A stretch of 37,891 bases of DNA from Candidatus Saccharicenans sp. (GTDB lineage Bacteria > Acidobacteriota > Aminicenantia > Aminicenantales > Saccharicenantaceae). The stretch lies in assembly GCA_030018265.1 (NCBI GenBank), contig JASEFX010000003.1, forward strand, positions 1 through 37,891, read 5' to 3'. Below are positions 24,614-33,233 of the stretch, piece by piece. Every line of letters begins with the position of its first letter. Positions within the stretch are counted from its first letter, which is position 1. The notes below the pieces were generated by a model. The model was not told the DNA's origin, ran no database searches, and saw nothing but the letters and a program-made list of their open reading frames with translations. The position numbers and the translations under genes were made by a program.

Positions 24614-26485
24614 ATGAGGGCAAAAATTTTTTCCTGCGCGCGTCATATTTTATGGTTAAAAAAACATTTGGCCTTACAATATATGGTATCGGGTTCGATA
24701 TTTCTCATATCCTCCCTCATCCTAATGACAGCACAAGAGGTTTTTCCTGATTCTCTGGAACTTCAAAATGTGACAGATAACAATAAAATCAGGACCGTTG
24801 TCGTCTTCCCGGGGACGGAGGTCGGGAAGAAGGCGGAGGAGTTTTGGAAGGCTTTTGACAGGTCAGAAGACGCCGGACTGGAGGCTTTTTTCTCGCAGAA
24901 CCTGCCAGCCGAAAAACTTCAGCAAGCACCGGCCAGCGAAAGGACGCAGAGATTGCTGGACCTCAGGCAGCGGCTGGGGAAAGAATTGAAGTTGATTGAG
25001 GTAATCCAGCAATCCCCGGAAGAAATCAGCCTTTTTATCGAACGAACTAAAAATCAACTCTTTAAGCTGACTCTGGTCTTCGAGAAAACGGGAGGAAAAT
25101 TCTGGTTAAAAGCACTCAGCCTCGATGAAGCCGGGCCGGAAGACCTGGCACCTCCCCTGCCCCCGATGAGGCTGGCTGAAGCTCTTGTGGCCATCGAGCG
25201 ACAGATAGAAAAAGCCGTTCAGGAAGATAGCTTCTCCGGCGTAGTGTTGATCGCGCGGCACTTCCAGCCGATTTTCTTTAGGTCATATGGTTTTGCCAGC
25301 AAAGAATTCCGTGTGCCGAACAGAACCGATACCCGATTCAACCTCGGCTCGATCAATAAAATTTTTACCAGAATAGCCATCGGACAGATGGCAGAACAGG
25401 GCTGGCTGAATCTTGACGATAAGCTGGAAAAGTTCCTGCCGGAATATCCGAACGCTGAAGCCAGAGAAAAAGTAACCGTGCGCCATCTGGTTAACATGAC
25501 TTCAGGAATCGGCGATTTCTTCGGACCCGAATTTAACAAGACGCCAAAAAATTTCCTCCGGCACAACCGCGACTACCTGAAACTCTTCGCCCACAAACCC
25601 CTGGCTTTTGAACCGGGGACGAGAGAAATGTACTCCAACGGCGGCTATGTGTTGCTCGGGGAGATCATAAGCGCAGCCTCCGGGATGGATTATTACGATT
25701 TTATAAATCGTAACATTTTTGAGCCGGCCGGGATGAAAGATTCCGGCTGGTTTCAGGCGGATGCGGTGGTCGAAAACGTGGCCGAAGGCTATACCAGGGT
25801 AAATGAAGAGACCGAGCCTGGCTCTGTCATTTCAGGGCAAAGGCAAACTCCCGCCCGGCCAGAAGAGTCGGAAAAGCCAGTTCAGACCATTGTAAAATCA
25901 TTAAGCGGCCAGGAAAAAGAAAGAATACGCACCGCTGAGCAAACAGAAAAAAATGTCGAGAAAATCTGGCGGCGGAATATCTACACCAGGCCTGCCCGGG
26001 GAAGTGCGGCCGGAGGTGTCTACGCCCCGGCGGAAGACCTCCTGCGTTTTGTTCGCGCCCTTTTTGAAAATCGCCTTTTGAGCGAAGCCTGGACCGACTG
26101 GGTTTTCACCGGTATCGAGCCAGCCACAGCCGCAGTGAAAACAGACAGAGAGAAAATAGAGTCGAAAAACAAAAATGACAGAAGCGCCGCAATTCTGGAT
26201 AAAAACCCGGGAGCAGAAACCATGCCGGCGAAATCTGACCCGTCATCAGCCACCATCAAAGGCGGAGTTGTCAGAGTTTCCAATCAAAAAGAAGAAGTCC
26301 AGATTAAACCGGACCGCAGCCGCTGGAATTTAGCCATCGCCGGCGGAGCGCCCGGGATTAACGCGGTGCTGGAATTTGAGGCCGCCACCGGCTATACGAT
26401 AATTGTGTTATCGAACTACGACCCGCCGGCGGCCATTCAAATTTCGCGGATGATCCGCCGCCACATTAAGGCAGTTAGCTCCTGA
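24614..26485 (+). CDS. Exported serine hydrolase of the beta-lactamase (class C/AmpC-like) family with charged inserts
   Basis: The 623-residue protein has a late hydrophobic segment (about 24-40) as signal or anchor and an N-terminal alpha/beta domain (about 60-175) that may be DUF3887- or NTF2-like. The beta-lactamase-fold domain (about 185-620) has SxxK with Ser246-Lys249 (GSINK), YxN with Tyr340-Asn342 (YSNGGY) and a late GGAPGIN (577-583) in place of the KTG/HxG box. Two charged, low-complexity segments (about 397-452 and 502-568) interrupt the fold between conserved blocks such as RGSAAGG and VLSNYDPP. Relatives are peptidases or esterases more often than true beta-lactamases. AAGGAG is 5 bases before the ATG. 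Its 3' end meets the convergent S51 lipoprotein gene. Confidence 0.87.
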   Translation: MRAKIFSCARHILWLKKHLALQYMVSGSIFLISSLILMTAQEVFPDSLELQNVTDNNKIRTVVVFPGTEVGKKAEEFWKAFDRSEDAGLEAFFSQNLPAEKLQQAPASERTQRLLDLRQRLGKELKLIEVIQQSPEEISLFIERTKNQLFKLTLVFEKTGGKFWLKALSLDEAGPEDLAPPLPPMRLAEALVAIERQIEKAVQEDSFSGVVLIARHFQPIFFRSYGFASKEFRVPNRTDTRFNLGSINKIFTRIAIGQMAEQGWLNLDDKLEKFLPEYPNAEAREKVTVRHLVNMTSGIGDFFGPEFNKTPKNFLRHNRDYLKLFAHKPLAFEPGTREMYSNGGYVLLGEIISAASGMDYYDFINRNIFEPAGMKDSGWFQADAVVENVAEGYTRVNEETEPGSVISGQRQTPARPEESEKPVQTIVKSLSGQEKERIRTAEQTEKNVEKIWRRNIYTRPARGSAAGGVYAPAEDLLRFVRALFENRLLSEAWTDWVFTGIEPATAAVKTDREKIESKNKNDRSAAILDKNPGAETMPAKSDPSSATIKGGVVRVSNQKEEVQIKPDRSRWNLAIAGGAPGINAVLEFEAATGYTIIVLSNYDPPAAIQISRMIRRHIKAVSS

Positions 26486-26514
26486 AAATCGTATTCTCTG
26501 ATCTCTTCAATAAA

Positions 26515-27597
26515 TTAATAAATTGAGCCGGTGGAGGAAGAGAGATTCCCGGAAACAGCCGAAATGCTGTATGCCAGTCCCCCGCTCCCCTGCCAGGTGA
26601 GAAGGTTGAAATACCCGCCGGCTGTAATTCTGTACACAGGAATGTCCGTGAAGGTCAGAGGAACTCCGGACTGACAGATTTCAGGCATCTTATCGGCGAG
26701 CAAAAAATAAACCGCGCTTCTACCGACAACTCTGGCCGGGCCGTCCGGTTCGACCAGCAGAGCGGTAGCTTCGTTGATTCCTATGCCACGGGCTTCGGTA
26801 GACCAGCCATCTTTGATAATCCTTGCCAGGAAAACCATCAGTCGGCCCATTCGATCTCTGGCGAGAAAATGACTGTCGGTAATAACTCGCTGTAACACCG
26901 GAATGTTCAGAAAATTCTTCTCCAGGGTCACGTAAGAATGGTAAGGATTGGCCAGAGCTTCGGAAGAATAAACAGTTCCCCGGTAGGCGGCAAAAATAAA
27001 CTCTCCGAGAACAGCCAGACCGGCGCTGGTTCCACCTACAACCGCGCCACGACCTATGGCATAATTTATAGCTTCATTTAAGGGAGTGCCCTTCCAGAAA
27101 TTCATATAATCAGATTGATCGCCGCCGGCGATGAAAATCGCTTCTGCCTTTCTGACTTTATCCACCACAAACTGATCCGAGGCAGCGCGACGGCTGTAAA
27201 CCACCAGCGTCTCCACCGAATCTACCTGGCCCAGATTGTAGATATAAGGATTATAGCCATCCCCTCCGCTGGCTCTAAGAACCACAAAATCTCCGCCCCC
27301 GCTTCTCTGAATCATCCAGCGAAAAGCCTCATCCACATCGGAGCCTCCGCCCATCAGCAAGTATCCCGGATTGGTGGCGGTGGTTACATCTTCAGTGTTG
27401 CCGATATGATAATAAGAGTATCCTTTATCTTCAGGCGGAACCGGACCTGTAGGACCGGTCTTCCTGCAGGCTGATAAAATCAAGCCGAGAAAAATTATCA
27501 TTAACAAAGGCAAAACAACTCTTCGCCGAGAATATAAAAACCGCGCGGCGGCGTAATCAGTTTGCTCGTTTGAAAGAGCGGCAGTTCTATAAATCAT
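26515..27597 (-). CDS. S51 family (cyanophycinase-like) lipoprotein
   Basis: The 360-residue protein has a lipoprotein signal with Cys44 (LILSAC) after a 26-residue cytoplasmic leader, so it is membrane-anchored outside the cytoplasm. The S51 fold is shown by GGGSDVDEAF, the GGDQ loop (IAGGDQSDYM), the nucleophile motif GGTSAG, and DSHFLARDRMGRL with the active-site His. A short C-terminal beta extension follows. Cyanophycinase and related isoaspartyl/alpha-aspartyl peptidases share these motifs; the substrate is not proven. Unlike the S51 protein at 8352, it keeps the canonical GGDQ. GAGGGA precedes the ATG. It is divergent from an asparaginase gene, with an inverted repeat between them. Confidence 0.88.
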   Translation of the reverse strand: MIYRTAALSNEQTDYAAARFLYSRRRVVLPLLMIIFLGLILSACRKTGPTGPVPPEDKGYSYYHIGNTEDVTTATNPGYLLMGGGSDVDEAFRWMIQRSGGGDFVVLRASGGDGYNPYIYNLGQVDSVETLVVYSRRAASDQFVVDKVRKAEAIFIAGGDQSDYMNFWKGTPLNEAINYAIGRGAVVGGTSAGLAVLGEFIFAAYRGTVYSSEALANPYHSYVTLEKNFLNIPVLQRVITDSHFLARDRMGRLMVFLARIIKDGWSTEARGIGINEATALLVEPDGPARVVGRSAVYFLLADKMPEICQSGVPLTFTDIPVYRITAGGYFNLLTWQGSGGLAYSISAVSGNLSSSTGSIY

Positions 27598-27669
27598 ATC
27601 GTTTATCCCTCGCTCAGAACATCTATTTTTATTTTATGATTGTAAAATTACCAAAGGCAAGTAACTGGA

Positions 27670-27686
27670 ATACCCGGCCAGGGTAT
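27670..27686. repeat. Inverted repeat in the S51-asparaginase divergent promoter region
   Basis: ATACCC and GGGTAT form a 6-base inverted repeat around GGCCA in the 150-base gap between the divergent genes. The position, between the two starts, fits an operator for a shared regulator. Confidence 0.4.
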
Positions 27687-27747
27687 CTTATCAGCCGAAA
27701 GATGGTTGATGATTTATTGCTCTCCGGCTTTAAGGTAAAATAATCTT

Positions 27748-28740
27748 ATGAAAAAGAAACAAAGAGTTCTGGTGTTATTCTGCGGCGGAACGATCGTCAT
27801 GGAAGAAAAGGAGGACGGTTCCTTAGCCGTCCCCGACAGCGAAGAATCCGCCATCAAGATTCTCCGGGAAGTCGAGCCGCGGCTTTCAGCCATCGCCGAT
27901 TACGACATAGAATTCATCGCCAACATCGACAGCACCAACATAACACCGACCGACTGGGACCGGATTCTTCGCTGCATCAAGGGAAATTACCGGCGTTACG
28001 ACGGCTTCGTTCTAACCCACGGCACCGACACGATGGCTTATACCGCAGCCGCGTTGAGCGTGTCCATAAAGAACCTGGGAAAACCGATCGTGCTCACCGG
28101 GAGTCAAATCCCTGCCATCAGAATCGAAAGCGACGCCCGCCGCAATCTGGTCAACGCATTCAGGGTGGCCATCATGCCTTACTCGGGCGTTTTTATCGTT
28201 TTTGACCGGAGGATCATCAGCGGCAGCCGGGCTACCAAAGCTTCCGAATCCAGCCTGGACGCTTTTCGCAGCGTGAACGGCGATGACGCCGGAGAGATTT
28301 CTGTCGACATCAGAATGAAAAGCCAGGTGAAAAAGAGAATCAGCGAACCTCACGACATAGAAATCTATCCCGGTTTCGAATCTGATATTTTTATCCATAC
28401 CCTCTCCCCCGGTTGCGACCCGGGCGATTTAGAATTCTTGCTGGACAGGGAGAATATCAAGGGTTTTATCATCAGAGCATACGGCACGGGAAACATCCCA
28501 TACGGATTTGAAAATTTCTTCAGGAAAGCCAGAGCCAGAAATCTCCCGGTGATCGTTACTTCCCAGTGCCTTTACGGCAAAACGCTGATGAACATGTATG
28601 AGGTCGGCCGGAGGGCTCTGACGATGGGAGTTATAGAAGGGGGCGCGCAGAGCCTGGAAATCCTCTGCGCGAAACTGATGTGGGCCCTCCGTCACGCACC
28701 CGACGAAATAGATAGAATCATTAAGGAAGAAATCGAGTAA
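27748..28740 (+). CDS. ansA: L-asparaginase, type I (cytoplasmic)
   Basis: The 330-residue protein has no signal peptide and matches bacterial asparaginase: GGTI with Thr15 near the N-terminus, HGTDTM (91-96) with Thr93-Asp94, and Lys164 in RATKASE, all needed for catalysis. It hydrolyses asparagine to aspartate and ammonia. It is divergent from the S51 lipoprotein gene, and the YfcC carrier gene is convergent with it downstream. The neighbourhood suggests use of Asn/Asp-containing peptides or amino acids. The sequence before the ATG (TAAGGT) is only a moderate ribosome-binding site. Confidence 0.93.
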   Translation: MKKKQRVLVLFCGGTIVMEEKEDGSLAVPDSEESAIKILREVEPRLSAIADYDIEFIANIDSTNITPTDWDRILRCIKGNYRRYDGFVLTHGTDTMAYTAAALSVSIKNLGKPIVLTGSQIPAIRIESDARRNLVNAFRVAIMPYSGVFIVFDRRIISGSRATKASESSLDAFRSVNGDDAGEISVDIRMKSQVKKRISEPHDIEIYPGFESDIFIHTLSPGCDPGDLEFLLDRENIKGFIIRAYGTGNIPYGFENFFRKARARNLPVIVTSQCLYGKTLMNMYEVGRRALTMGVIEGGAQSLEILCAKLMWALRHAPDEIDRIIKEEIE

Positions 28741-29003
28741 AAAACAATTTTGTCAGGCCTTTCATAATTTCAGAACCTTGAACATTATACTCGTTAAATC
28801 AGCTTCGATTAACAGCTCACACAGCGCTATTAAAAATATTTCAGCGGCAACAGAGAAAAAAGAGTCGGATAGCTTATTTCTATTTCTGAATTGAAAAATC
28901 CGGGAGTAGCGAAACCCGTTTCCAGGTAGAATTCCAGACAGAAGAAACTCCTCTCTTATTTTTATTTTCTGTTAAATACTGCAGGCTGATAATTATGCCC
29001 GCA

Positions 29004-30413
29004 TCAATATGGTCCCCACTTCATCAGGACCGGCGGGATAAGGGCCAGCAGGCTGAAAACCATCAATATCAGCATCAGCGGCACAAACCATTTAGCCCAT
29101 CTTTCCCAGGGTATTTTAGCCACACCCAGCACGCCCATGGTTACCGCCGACGTGGGCAGAATGGGGTTTATCACTTCACACAGCTGAAAAGCCAGAACGG
29201 AAGTTTGCCTGGTGATGCCCACCAGGTCACTCAGCGGAGCGATAATCGGCATGGTCAGAGCAGCCTGAGCTGTTCCTGAATGAACGAAGAAATTGATCAC
29301 CGCCTGCACTAAGAAGATGATCTGGGCGGTCAGAATGGCCGGCACGCTGGAAATCAGGCCAGCCGCTCCCTGAAGCATAGTGTCCAGGACGGCCGCTTCC
29401 TTCAGGATGATTAGAACCGCCCGACCGCCAGAAATTATCAGGGAGACGTTCATCATATCTCTGGCGCCGTCGACGAAATTTTTAGCCATTTCTGAGGGCT
29501 TCATCTTAGCCAGAAATCCGGAAATCAGGCCGATTCCCAGAAAAAGAGAAGCGATTTCTTCCATGTACCAGCCTTTTTTTAATATGCCGTAAATCAGCAA
29601 TCCGACGCCAGCAAAAAGGCAGGCAATAACCAGCTTCTGGGAAGTGCCCCACTCAAGATCCGCGGCTGAATTTTCCTGATGGTGAATCCTTTCGCGGTCT
29701 ATATCATAAACCGGGCTGAGTTCAGGATTTTTCCTGACCTTTTCCGCATAGACCATCACAAAAACGATGGCTATGATCGTAGCGATAATCCACAGGATGA
29801 GTCGGTATCCCAGCCCCGAATAAAGCGGCAAATCAGCAAACCCCTGAGCAATGCCGACAGTGAAGGGATTAAAAAATGCCGCGGCAAAGCCCACGGCTGA
29901 GCCGACGAAGGGAATGGCCACCCCGACGATAGAATCGTAACCCATGGAAATGGCAAAAGGAATAAAAATCAGAACAAAGGGGATTGATTCCTCAGCCATC
30001 CCGTAAACGCTTCCGGCCAGTGAGAAGATAATCATCAGCACCGGAATAACCAGTATCCTCAGCCGGGGATTGCGGCCGAAAAAAGCCGCCAGCCGGTGGA
30101 TGCCGGCATCGATCGCCCCGGATCTGGTCAGAATACCGAAGGTTCCGCCGAAGATAAAAATCAGAAAAATTATCAGCGAGGCGTCCTGAAAGCCGCGAAT
30201 CGGAGCGAGCAGCAGCCACTCCGGACCGAGCCACTTTTTTTCAATCTGGTGATAGGTTTCGGGAACGGTAACCAGCCTGGTTTTACCCTGAACGGTTTTT
30301 TCAGCCCGGTCAAACTCGCCCGAAGGAAGCACCAGCGCCAGGAGATAAACCATAATCACCAGCAGGTAAATCAAAACCAGCGTATGCGGCAGCTTGAATC
30401 CCTTTTTCTTCAT
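29004..30413 (-). CDS. YfcC-family (C4-dicarboxylate anaerobic carrier superfamily) membrane transporter
   Basis: The 469-residue protein has about 12-13 hydrophobic segments. Family features include the N-terminal LPSGEFDR, the periplasmic Pro/Thr-rich loop, and the repeated Gly/Ala/Ser motifs GTFGILTRSGAIDAG and FFVHSGTAQAALTMPI. The YfcC/ArcD-like group carries amino acids, oligopeptide products or dicarboxylates; the substrate cannot be read from sequence. GGAGG lies just before the ATG. Its 3' end faces the asparaginase gene across 263 bases, and the SDR gene lies 144 bases upstream on the same strand. Confidence 0.87.
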   Translation of the reverse strand: MKKKGFKLPHTLVLIYLLVIMVYLLALVLPSGEFDRAEKTVQGKTRLVTVPETYHQIEKKWLGPEWLLLAPIRGFQDASLIIFLIFIFGGTFGILTRSGAIDAGIHRLAAFFGRNPRLRILVIPVLMIIFSLAGSVYGMAEESIPFVLIFIPFAISMGYDSIVGVAIPFVGSAVGFAAAFFNPFTVGIAQGFADLPLYSGLGYRLILWIIATIIAIVFVMVYAEKVRKNPELSPVYDIDRERIHHQENSAADLEWGTSQKLVIACLFAGVGLLIYGILKKGWYMEEIASLFLGIGLISGFLAKMKPSEMAKNFVDGARDMMNVSLIISGGRAVLIILKEAAVLDTMLQGAAGLISSVPAILTAQIIFLVQAVINFFVHSGTAQAALTMPIIAPLSDLVGITRQTSVLAFQLCEVINPILPTSAVTMGVLGVAKIPWERWAKWFVPLMLILMVFSLLALIPPVLMKWGPY

Positions 30414-30557
30414 GTCTTAACCTCCAGAAAAACACAGATCTGAGATACTGGTTTTTTTCCTGTTCCTTCCGAACAGGTGCTGGAAATAGAAATCTTCCGC
30501 AATTTTCAGAGACAGCCGGAAAGCACAATGATAATTTATTCATAGTTGAGGTCATGT

Positions 30558-31343
30558 TTATTCTTCATAGATCATCTTCACCGTCATTCCGCCGTCAACG
30601 ATCAGCCTGGTCCCGGTAATAAAACCACTGAGGGAAGAGGCAAGAAAAAGCACAGCATTAGCCACATCCTCCGGTTTACCAACGCGTCCGGCCGGATGTT
30701 GTTTATGGTCAATTTCCCTGAGCACGGGAGCTTTCCGCTCTTTCCTTTTTTTATAAGCTGAAACCTCTACCCAGCCGGGGCTGATAGCATTCACCCGGAT
30801 TTTTTTCGGAGCCAGAGAAATGGCCAGAGCATGCGTCAGCGCCAGCAGTCCTCCCTTTGAAGCTGAATAAGGCTCAGTATTAGCCTCCGACATGAAAGCC
30901 CTGGTGGAGGCGATGTTTACCACGGCGCTCCCCTCCCCCAGCGCGGGAAGCAGATTTTTCACCATCAGAAAGGCCGCTCTGAGATTAATATTTATTACTT
31001 CGTCCCACTCCTCCAGCGTAATTTCTTCGATGGTTTTCCAGCTTCCGACACCGGCATTGTTCACCAGGACGTCAATCTTTCCACAGGCGGAGAGAACCTT
31101 CTGGCAACTTTGCTTTACCTGATCCGGTCTGGCAAGATCGCAGGTTATAAATTCTACCCTGGGCCTGTAATCAGAAAGGAAATCTTCAAGCGCATCGTTT
31201 ATAGCATCTTCATCCTTATCAAGAGCTATAACCTTTGCCCCGTTTCTGAGAAAAGCCAGGACGGCCACCAGACCGATTCCCTGGGCGCCGCCTGTGACCA
31301 CGGCTGTTTTATTTATGAATTCAGGCATCGAGAAAAAATCCAT
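30558..31343 (-). CDS. Short-chain dehydrogenase/reductase (SDR)
   Basis: The 261-residue cytoplasmic oxidoreductase has the classical SDR pattern: Rossmann glycine motif TGGAQGIG (17-24), NNAG (95-98), catalytic Ser146, and Tyr159-x-x-x-Lys163 (YSASK). Asp42 at the end of the second strand (ALDKD) suggests NAD(H) preference. The substrate is unknown. GAGG sits 6 bases before the ATG at 31343. It begins 12 bases after the esterase stop and so is probably cotranscribed with it. Confidence 0.93.
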   Translation of the reverse strand: MDFFSMPEFINKTAVVTGGAQGIGLVAVLAFLRNGAKVIALDKDEDAINDALEDFLSDYRPRVEFITCDLARPDQVKQSCQKVLSACGKIDVLVNNAGVGSWKTIEEITLEEWDEVININLRAAFLMVKNLLPALGEGSAVVNIASTRAFMSEANTEPYSASKGGLLALTHALAISLAPKKIRVNAISPGWVEVSAYKKRKERKAPVLREIDHKQHPAGRVGKPEDVANAVLFLASSLSGFITGTRLIVDGGMTVKMIYEE

Positions 31344-31355
31344 CTTTTACCTCGT

Positions 31356-32264
31356 TTATCGGTGGAAGCTTTCGCCGATGAACCTGAGGGCATCCAGGAT
31401 GCCGGTTCGCCAGTAGCTCCAGGTGTGCCCGCCGTCGCGCACCCTGAATTCGTGGGGAATCCTCCGGTCGCGCAGAGCCACATGCAGGGCGGCATTTCCC
31501 TTGTAGAGAAAATCGTCATCGCCGCAATCGATGTAAAACCGCACGCTTTTAATTTTCTCCTCCGGCAGGGTTTTGATCAGGTCCAGCGGGTTGTAGCTTC
31601 TGAAATGAGTGGTCAGACGATCCTTTCCCTTAAGCCCGGGTCCGAAAAGCGGACCGAAGATGCGTTCGTAAACTTTTTCGTCTGTGGAGATAACTTCATC
31701 ATCGGTCCAGACGGCAGCGCTGAAAGGAGCCGCCGCCGCAAACATTTCCGGATGACGCAGCGCATAAATCAGCGTCCCCCAGCCTCCCATTGACAGACCG
31801 GCAATCGCTCGAAACTCCTTCTGCGGACGGGTGCGGTAGGTGGCGTCGATATAAGGTATGAACTCCTGAAAGAAAAAGTCTTCATAACGGACTTTGTTTT
31901 GATAATCGTTTATGTACCAGCTAACACCGCCGTCTGGCATGACGATGATCATCGGCGGGATGAGTCTCCCGGCGATCGCCCGGTCAGCCGTCAGGTTAAC
32001 CTCTCCGAACTGCACCCAGGCAGTGTCGTTGTCGGTGTAGCCGTGGAGCAGATAAACCACCGGATAACGCCGGGTGGATGTTTCATAATCCGGAGGCAGA
32101 TAAATGGTATAGCGAACTTCTTTCCCCAGAATTTTGCTCTGAACCGTCAACCCTTCAAGAACCCGTCCGGATTCTGAAGAGACAGCCGGCACAATAGCAT
32201 AAATTAAACAGGCTAAAATTAAGAGCAGAAAAATCAAAACCGGCTTAAAGTTTTTGACTTTCAT
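31356..32264 (-). CDS. Secreted esterase of the esterase D / feruloyl esterase-like family
   Basis: The protein (302 residues from ATG 32264) has a signal peptide (1-30) and an alpha/beta-hydrolase fold. The oxyanion-hole motif is LLHGYTDND (72-80), the nucleophile elbow is GLSMGG with Ser158, an acid is in DCGDDD (about 246-251) and the catalytic His is in GGHTWSYW (His280). Relatives include esterase D, trehalose mycolyltransferase-like and feruloyl esterase-type enzymes; the substrate is unknown. I chose ATG 32264 because GAGGAG lies 8 bases upstream; the ATG at 32279 precedes that site and has none of its own. The SDR gene follows closely. Confidence 0.92.
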   Translation of the reverse strand: MKVKNFKPVLIFLLLILACLIYAIVPAVSSESGRVLEGLTVQSKILGKEVRYTIYLPPDYETSTRRYPVVYLLHGYTDNDTAWVQFGEVNLTADRAIAGRLIPPMIIVMPDGGVSWYINDYQNKVRYEDFFFQEFIPYIDATYRTRPQKEFRAIAGLSMGGWGTLIYALRHPEMFAAAAPFSAAVWTDDEVISTDEKVYERIFGPLFGPGLKGKDRLTTHFRSYNPLDLIKTLPEEKIKSVRFYIDCGDDDFLYKGNAALHVALRDRRIPHEFRVRDGGHTWSYWRTGILDALRFIGESFHR

Positions 32265-32625
32265 ATTATGTCTCCTCATAAAAACGAATTTATTTTTTCT
32301 TCTTAAAACATGCTTTACCAGATTAGCTGCAGCTATTTCTCATGAAACTCATGACATTTCATATTTCATTATTTCAGCATCTGATATGAAATTCTGGTGC
32401 CAGGCTCTCATCAGCTCAAACACTTATATAACAACATGGCGTTCTCAGTCAAAAGGCTGGATTCTGTCGGGTTACACAGCAAATTTTCAGACAAGGAATC
32501 ATGAAGCACCGCCGGTTAAACCCTCGCTCTCAGAAATTAACTTCGCCTCAAATGTTTCTTTTCATCTAAAATGAAGAAGCTGACACCAGAAACGGGTCAT
32601 TAAATTTTGGGGAGAAAAATTAAAC
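32265..32625. other. Non-coding stretch upstream of the esterase, 361 bp
   Basis: This region holds the esterase leader and an unstructured, mixed-composition stretch up to the cupin pseudogene. A plus frame of 106 codons spans part of it, but its codon use is unlike the neighbours, it overlaps the esterase start, and no motif is seen. I found nothing else. Confidence 0.4.
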
Positions 32626-32946
32626 ATGATCGAAAAAACTTACAAATTCACCCGGACGTCAAAAAATTATATAAAAAATCTTTGACGAAGAGAATGTGGT
32701 CATCACCCATATGGTTCTGAATAAGCAGGAAGCTCTTCCCGAACATTATTCCAATTCAAACGTTTATATGATCATAATTCTGGGCACAATTACTCTCCAA
32801 CCTGGCGATTAACAGGCGCATAGCTAATGGGTCGGGACGATTGTCAACACCCCTTATAACGTCAGGATGAACGCCAGCAACCGGCAGAGGAGACTCTGGA
32901 ATTCTTCGTGGTCAAAGCTCCAGGTCCCCGAAATTTCAAGCCCTGA
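32626..32946 (+). pseudogene. Decayed cupin-domain protein gene
   Basis: The plus strand encodes a recognisable small cupin split across frames. It starts at ATG 32626 (GGAG 11 bases upstream). After 19 codons a one-base loss in an A-run (about 32675) shifts the frame; the next block reads VVITHMVLNK, then ALPEHYSNSNVYMIIILGT, up to a TAA (about 32810) that replaces a sense codon. A second in-frame TAA follows a few codons later, then GTIVNTPYNVRMNASNR continues in the same frame. A second one-base loss near 32886 moves the rest (EFFVVKAPGPRNFKP, stop 32946) to another frame. The His-rich cupin metal site (HYSN) is partly kept. Two shifts and two stops argue against a sequencing error. Confidence 0.82.
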
Positions 32947-33045
32947 TGGTGAAAATTTCAAATATGAGTAAAGAATCGTATAAACGGCGGTGATGAAACC
33001 GCGGGCTGGACATATCCGGAAGATTAATCTATAATTTTTAGCCTT

Positions 33046-33120
33046 CGGGGAGTAGCGCAGCCTGGTTAGCGCACAGCGTTCGGGACGCTGGGGTCGTGGG
33101 TTCGAATCCCTCCTCCCCGA
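33046..33120 (+). tRNA. tRNA-Pro (anticodon CGG)
   Basis: Acceptor stem CGGGGAG (33046-33052) pairs with CTCCCCG (33113-33119); the discriminator is A33120. The anticodon stem CAGCG/CGCTG (33074-33078/33086-33090) encloses TTCGGGA with anticodon CGG at 33081-33083. CCA is not encoded. A T-rich run follows. It is the second proline isoacceptor in the window. Confidence 0.97.
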
Positions 33121-33168
33121 TATTTTTTTGTTCCCTTCCGCTTACCCTTCTCTGATTAAAAATTTCTG

Positions 33169-33196
33169 TTGTTTTCTTTTTCAGGTCAGGTATATT
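33169..33196 (+). promoter_or_regulatory. Candidate promoter of the macro-domain gene
   Basis: TTGTTT (33169-33174) and TATATT (33191-33196) are 16 bases apart, matching -35 at 3 and -10 at 5 positions. It lies about 40 bases before the ATG at 33234, which has AGGAGG upstream. Confidence 0.35.
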
Positions 33197-33233
33197 AGAG
33201 TTGACCTTATAAGTATAAGGAGGGAAGGACATC

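Noticed and set aside
32254-32574. A 106-codon plus frame upstream of the cupin pseudogene.
   Set aside because: It overlaps the esterase start, has codon use unlike the other genes, and shows no motif.
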